Assembly: GCA_001414345.1 (NCBI GenBank)
Contig: LLCB01000703.1
Coordinates: forward strand, 1-11,884
Direction of reading: 5' to 3'
Length of the DNA: 11,884 nt
From: Hymenoscyphus infarciens
Taxonomy: Eukaryota; Ascomycota; Leotiomycetes; Helotiales; Helotiaceae
Shown: piece after piece, positions 9,691-11,884 of the stretch
Position numbering within the stretch: position 1 is the stretch's first letter
How the letters are laid out: every line of letters begins with the position of its first letter
Program-made: the position numbers and the translations under genes
Notes under the pieces: model-generated
Told to the model about the DNA's origin: nothing
Database searches by the model: none
What the model saw: the letters and a program-made list of their open reading frames with translations, nothing else

Positions 9691-10320
9691 ATAGTTTATA
9701 ATATTATTTATAAGAGGCGCTAAGATAGGTTTAAGAATGTTATTATCTTCTAACGTATTTATAAGGTCTTTTTATTCCTTATATATATTATCTATATTAT
9801 CCTTATTACCCTAAGTAGTAGAGGAATTAGAATTATTATAGTATATATTACAACGTTCTAGCTATAAAGTAGTTTATAGAGAATATACTACTAAGGTTTA
9901 ATAGAACTATTTACTAGTTATTATCTAAAGCTATTTAATATAGCGGCCTAGTTTAATAGAACAAGATCTAACATTTTAATAGCTATACTAGCGTCTTATT
10001 ATAGTTATAATAACTTATAAATAAAGGATACTTTATAGATAATACTAAAACAATATAAGTAGAAGATACTTAAAGAGTAGCTTAAAGAGAAAGGTAGTAG
10101 TAGAATATAACATATAGAGTAATTAGTTTAACCTAAGAAATAAAAGGTTTAGAATATAGAAATTAGTAATTACTTTATAGTATATTAGACTATTAAGAGA
10201 ATAGATGTTAATAACGTTATAATTAGAAACTCGTTATAATAATAACTATTATAAGTTATATTATAAGTTATAAAGGTTAATAACTAAAAATAGAAGTATA
10301 AATAGAATAACTATTAAGAT
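9690..10320. other. less mutated stretch flanking the satellite, unidentified
   Basis: CA, TG and CG recur more often here than in the preceding kilobases, for example ggcgc near 9716, aatgtt near 9737, aacgt near 9752, acaacg near 9850, gcggcc near 9944, gaacaag near 9960, aacat near 9970, gatgtt near 10203 and ctcgtt near 10231. No protein family is recognisable in the plus-strand frames I read. A perfect 12-bp tandem duplication lies at 10248-10271. This may be a diverged or younger insertion next to the satellite array. Confidence 0.4.
10248..10271. repeat. 12-bp tandem duplication
   Basis: attataagttat occurs twice in direct succession, at 10248-10259 and 10260-10271, with no difference. 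It lies about 50 bases before the palindromic satellite begins. Confidence 0.75.
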
Positions 10321-11884
10321 AGTTTAACTACTTAAAACAGAAGTTCTTACTAAATAATCTAGTTTAAGTAGTATAACTACTTAAACTAGACTTTCTTACT
10401 TAAAGAACCTTATTTAAGTAGTATAACTACTTAAACTAGAAGTTATTTCTAAAAGAACCTAGTTTAAGTAGTTATACTACTTAAACTAGAGTTCTATTCT
10501 TAGATATCTAGTTTAAGTAGTATAACTACTTAAACTAGAGGTTATTTTTAAAGAAAGCTAATTTAAGTAGTATAACTACTTATACTAAATTTCTATTTTA
10601 AAAGAACCTAGTTTAAGTAGTATAACTACTTAAACTAGGCTTTCTTACTTAAATAACCTAGTTTAAGTAGTATAAATATAGAGATTCTTTCTAAAATAAC
10701 CTAGTTTAAGTAGTATAACTACTTAAAATAGAGATTCTTCTTAAAGGAATCTAGTTTAAGTAGTATAACTACTTAAACTAGACTTTCTTACTAAAAGAAC
10801 TTAGTTTAAGTAGTATAACTACTTATAGTAGAAGTTCTTTCTAAAAAAAAGTAGTTTAAGTAGTATAACTACTTAAACTAGACTAATATTTCAAAAAAAG
10901 CTACTTAAACTAGACTTCTATTCTAAAATAACTACTTTAAGTAGTATAACTACTTATAATAGAAGTTCTTTTTAAAATAACCTAGGATAAGTAGTTTTAC
11001 TACTTAAACTAGAGTTCTATTCTTAAATATCTAGTTCAAGTAGTATAACTACTTAAACTAGACTTTCTTACTTAAATAACCTAGTTTAAGTAGTATTACT
11101 ACTTAAACTAGACTTTCTTACTATAAGAACCTAGTTTAAGTAGTATAACTACTTAATCTAGACTTTCTTACTTAAATAACCTAGTTTAAGTAGTATTACT
11201 ACTTAAACTAGACTTTCTTACTAAAAGAACCTAGTTTAAGTAGTATTACTACTTAAACTAGACTTTCTTACTAAAAGAACCTAGTTTAAGTAGTATAACT
11301 ACTTATAATAGAAGTTATATCTAAAAGAACCTAGTTTAAGTAGAATAACTACTTAAAATAGAGATTGTTTCTAAAAGAATCTAGTTTAAGTAGTATAACT
11401 ACTTAAACTAGACTTTCTTACTTAAATAACCTAGTTTAAGTAGTATTACTACTTAAACTAGACTTTCTTACTAAAAGAACCTAGTTTAAGTAGTATAACT
11501 ACTTAAACTAGAAGTTATTTCTAAAAGAACCTAGTTTAAGTAGTATAACTACTTATAATAGAATTTTATCTAAAAGAACCTAGTTTAAGTAGTATAACTA
11601 CTTAAAATAGAGATTCTTTCTAAAAGAATCTACTTTAAGTAGTATAACTACTTAAACTAGACTTTCTTACTTAAAGAACCTTATTTAAGTAGTATAACTA
11701 CTTAAATTAGACTTTCTTACTAAAAGAACCTAGTTTAAGTAGTATAACTACTTATAATAGAAGTTATTTCTAAAAGAACCTAGTTTAAGTAGTATAACTA
11801 CTTATAATAGAATTTTATCTAAAAGAACCTAGTTTAAGTAGTATAACTACTTAAAATAGAGATTCTTTCTAAAAGAATCTACTT
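10320..11884. repeat. palindromic 50-bp satellite array, about 31 monomers, open at window end
   Basis: Monomers start at 10359, 10409, 10459, 10508, 10558, 10608, 10658, 10701, 10751, 10801, 10851, 10932, 10982, 11031, then every 49-50 bp to 11879, with a partial copy at 10901 and a half unit near 10322. Each has a 31-bp core: left arm ctagtttaagtagt, loop ata or att, and a right arm that is the exact reverse complement of the left. A variable 18-20 bp spacer follows, such as actttcttactaaaagaac or agttatttctaaaagaac. In some monomers the right arm ends aaaatag, ataatag or atagtag, breaking the outer pairs. The monomer has no CpA or TpG; rare exceptions lie at 10338, 10882, 11036 and 11367. 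Such arrays can form hairpins or cruciforms and occur in centromeric or subtelomeric heterochromatin. No transcript or protein role is visible. Confidence 0.96.
11331..11884. repeat. 249-bp higher-order repeat of five satellite monomers
   Basis: Distinct spacer types recur in the same order at a constant offset of 249 bp: gagatt(g/c)tttc at 11361 and 11610, gactttcttactt at 11411 and 11660, gactttcttactaaaag at 11461 and 11710, gaagttatttc at 11511 and 11760, gaattttatc at 11561 and 11810. Two complete copies (11331-11579, 11580-11828) are followed by the start of a third at 11829. Within a copy adjacent monomers differ, while equivalent monomers in successive copies are nearly identical. The 249-bp length comes from five monomers, one of them 49 bp. 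Upstream of 11331 the order is looser. Confidence 0.88.

Larger units (their letters stand above)
1..11884. other. RIP-mutated AT-rich heterochromatin-like compartment
   Basis: Seen: CpA and TpG are almost absent over the whole window while TpA, CpT and ApG are very common. In 1-1469 I count one CA (about 1055), no TG and one CG (about 672). TGA stops are correspondingly rare and TAA/TAG occur in every frame on both strands, so no open frame of gene length exists. Known: RIP in filamentous ascomycetes changes C to T, preferentially at CpA, in duplicated DNA of both strands, turning CAA, CAG and TGG codons into stops and leaving TpA-rich relics. Inferred: the window is a silent, probably H3K9-methylated AT isochore, subtelomere or centromere of such a fungus. 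A mitochondrial origin would not explain selective loss of CA/TG. Confidence 0.9.

Noticed and set aside
9690..10250. Helicase- or integrase-like relic on the plus strand
   Set aside because: I read the frames and found no ordered set of motifs; the resemblance was vague and would have required guessing reverted residues.
10320..11884. CRISPR array (31-bp palindromic repeats with 18-20 bp spacers)
   Set aside because: The spacers are themselves a few recurring variants rather than unique sequences, they are too short, no cas gene is present, and the RIP signature indicates a fungus. It is a tandem satellite.
1..11884. Fungal mitochondrial or other organellar DNA, because of the very high AT content
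   Set aside because: Organellar AT richness does not remove CpA and TpG selectively, and no mitochondrial gene, tRNA or rRNA is recognisable.

Overview
This is an extremely AT-rich window with no intact protein-coding gene on either strand. I recognise no tRNA, rRNA or other RNA gene. Its dominant feature is the near-total loss of the dinucleotides CpA and TpG. In roughly the first 1.46 kb I find one CA (about 1055), no TG and one CG (about 672), while CT, AG and above all TA are abundant. This is the classical mark of repeat-induced point mutation (RIP), the CpA-to-TpA mutator of filamentous ascomycete fungi. The most likely source is an AT-rich, gene-free heterochromatic compartment of such a fungus: an AT isochore, a subtelomere or a centromere. 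The species cannot be told from the sequence.

Layout. 1-1490: fully saturated RIP DNA with inverted repeats, no recognisable gene. 1490-3230: an island that keeps many CpG and some CpA/TpG. It holds a 15-bp tandem repeat (1666-1710) and a degraded plus-strand reading frame. Part of that frame (about 2770-2945) resembles the linker between endonuclease and reverse transcriptase of a LINE-type retrotransposon. 3290-3975: a minisatellite of 14 units, mostly 46-50 bp, whose units preserve a series of CpG decay states. 3988-4092: a short CA/CG-retaining island inside an inverted repeat, then a 20-bp palindrome. 4093-5378: saturated DNA without a recognisable gene. 5379-6650: purine-rich plus strand with a long degraded frame of unknown identity. 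At 6660 the strand composition flips into a G-free pyrimidine tract, and 6736-9690 is a long, mostly pyrimidine-biased and unrecognisable stretch. 9690-10320: a somewhat less mutated stretch, again unrecognised.

10320 to the window end: a satellite of about 31 monomers, usually exactly 50 bp, each built around a 31-bp near-perfect palindrome. Its distal part is organised as a 249-bp five-monomer higher-order repeat. The array continues beyond the window.

Nothing here appears to work as a gene set. The window reads as a graveyard of RIP-inactivated repeats plus two tandem arrays. The palindromic satellite with higher-order structure and the CpG-decay series in the minisatellite are the two parts most worth following up.
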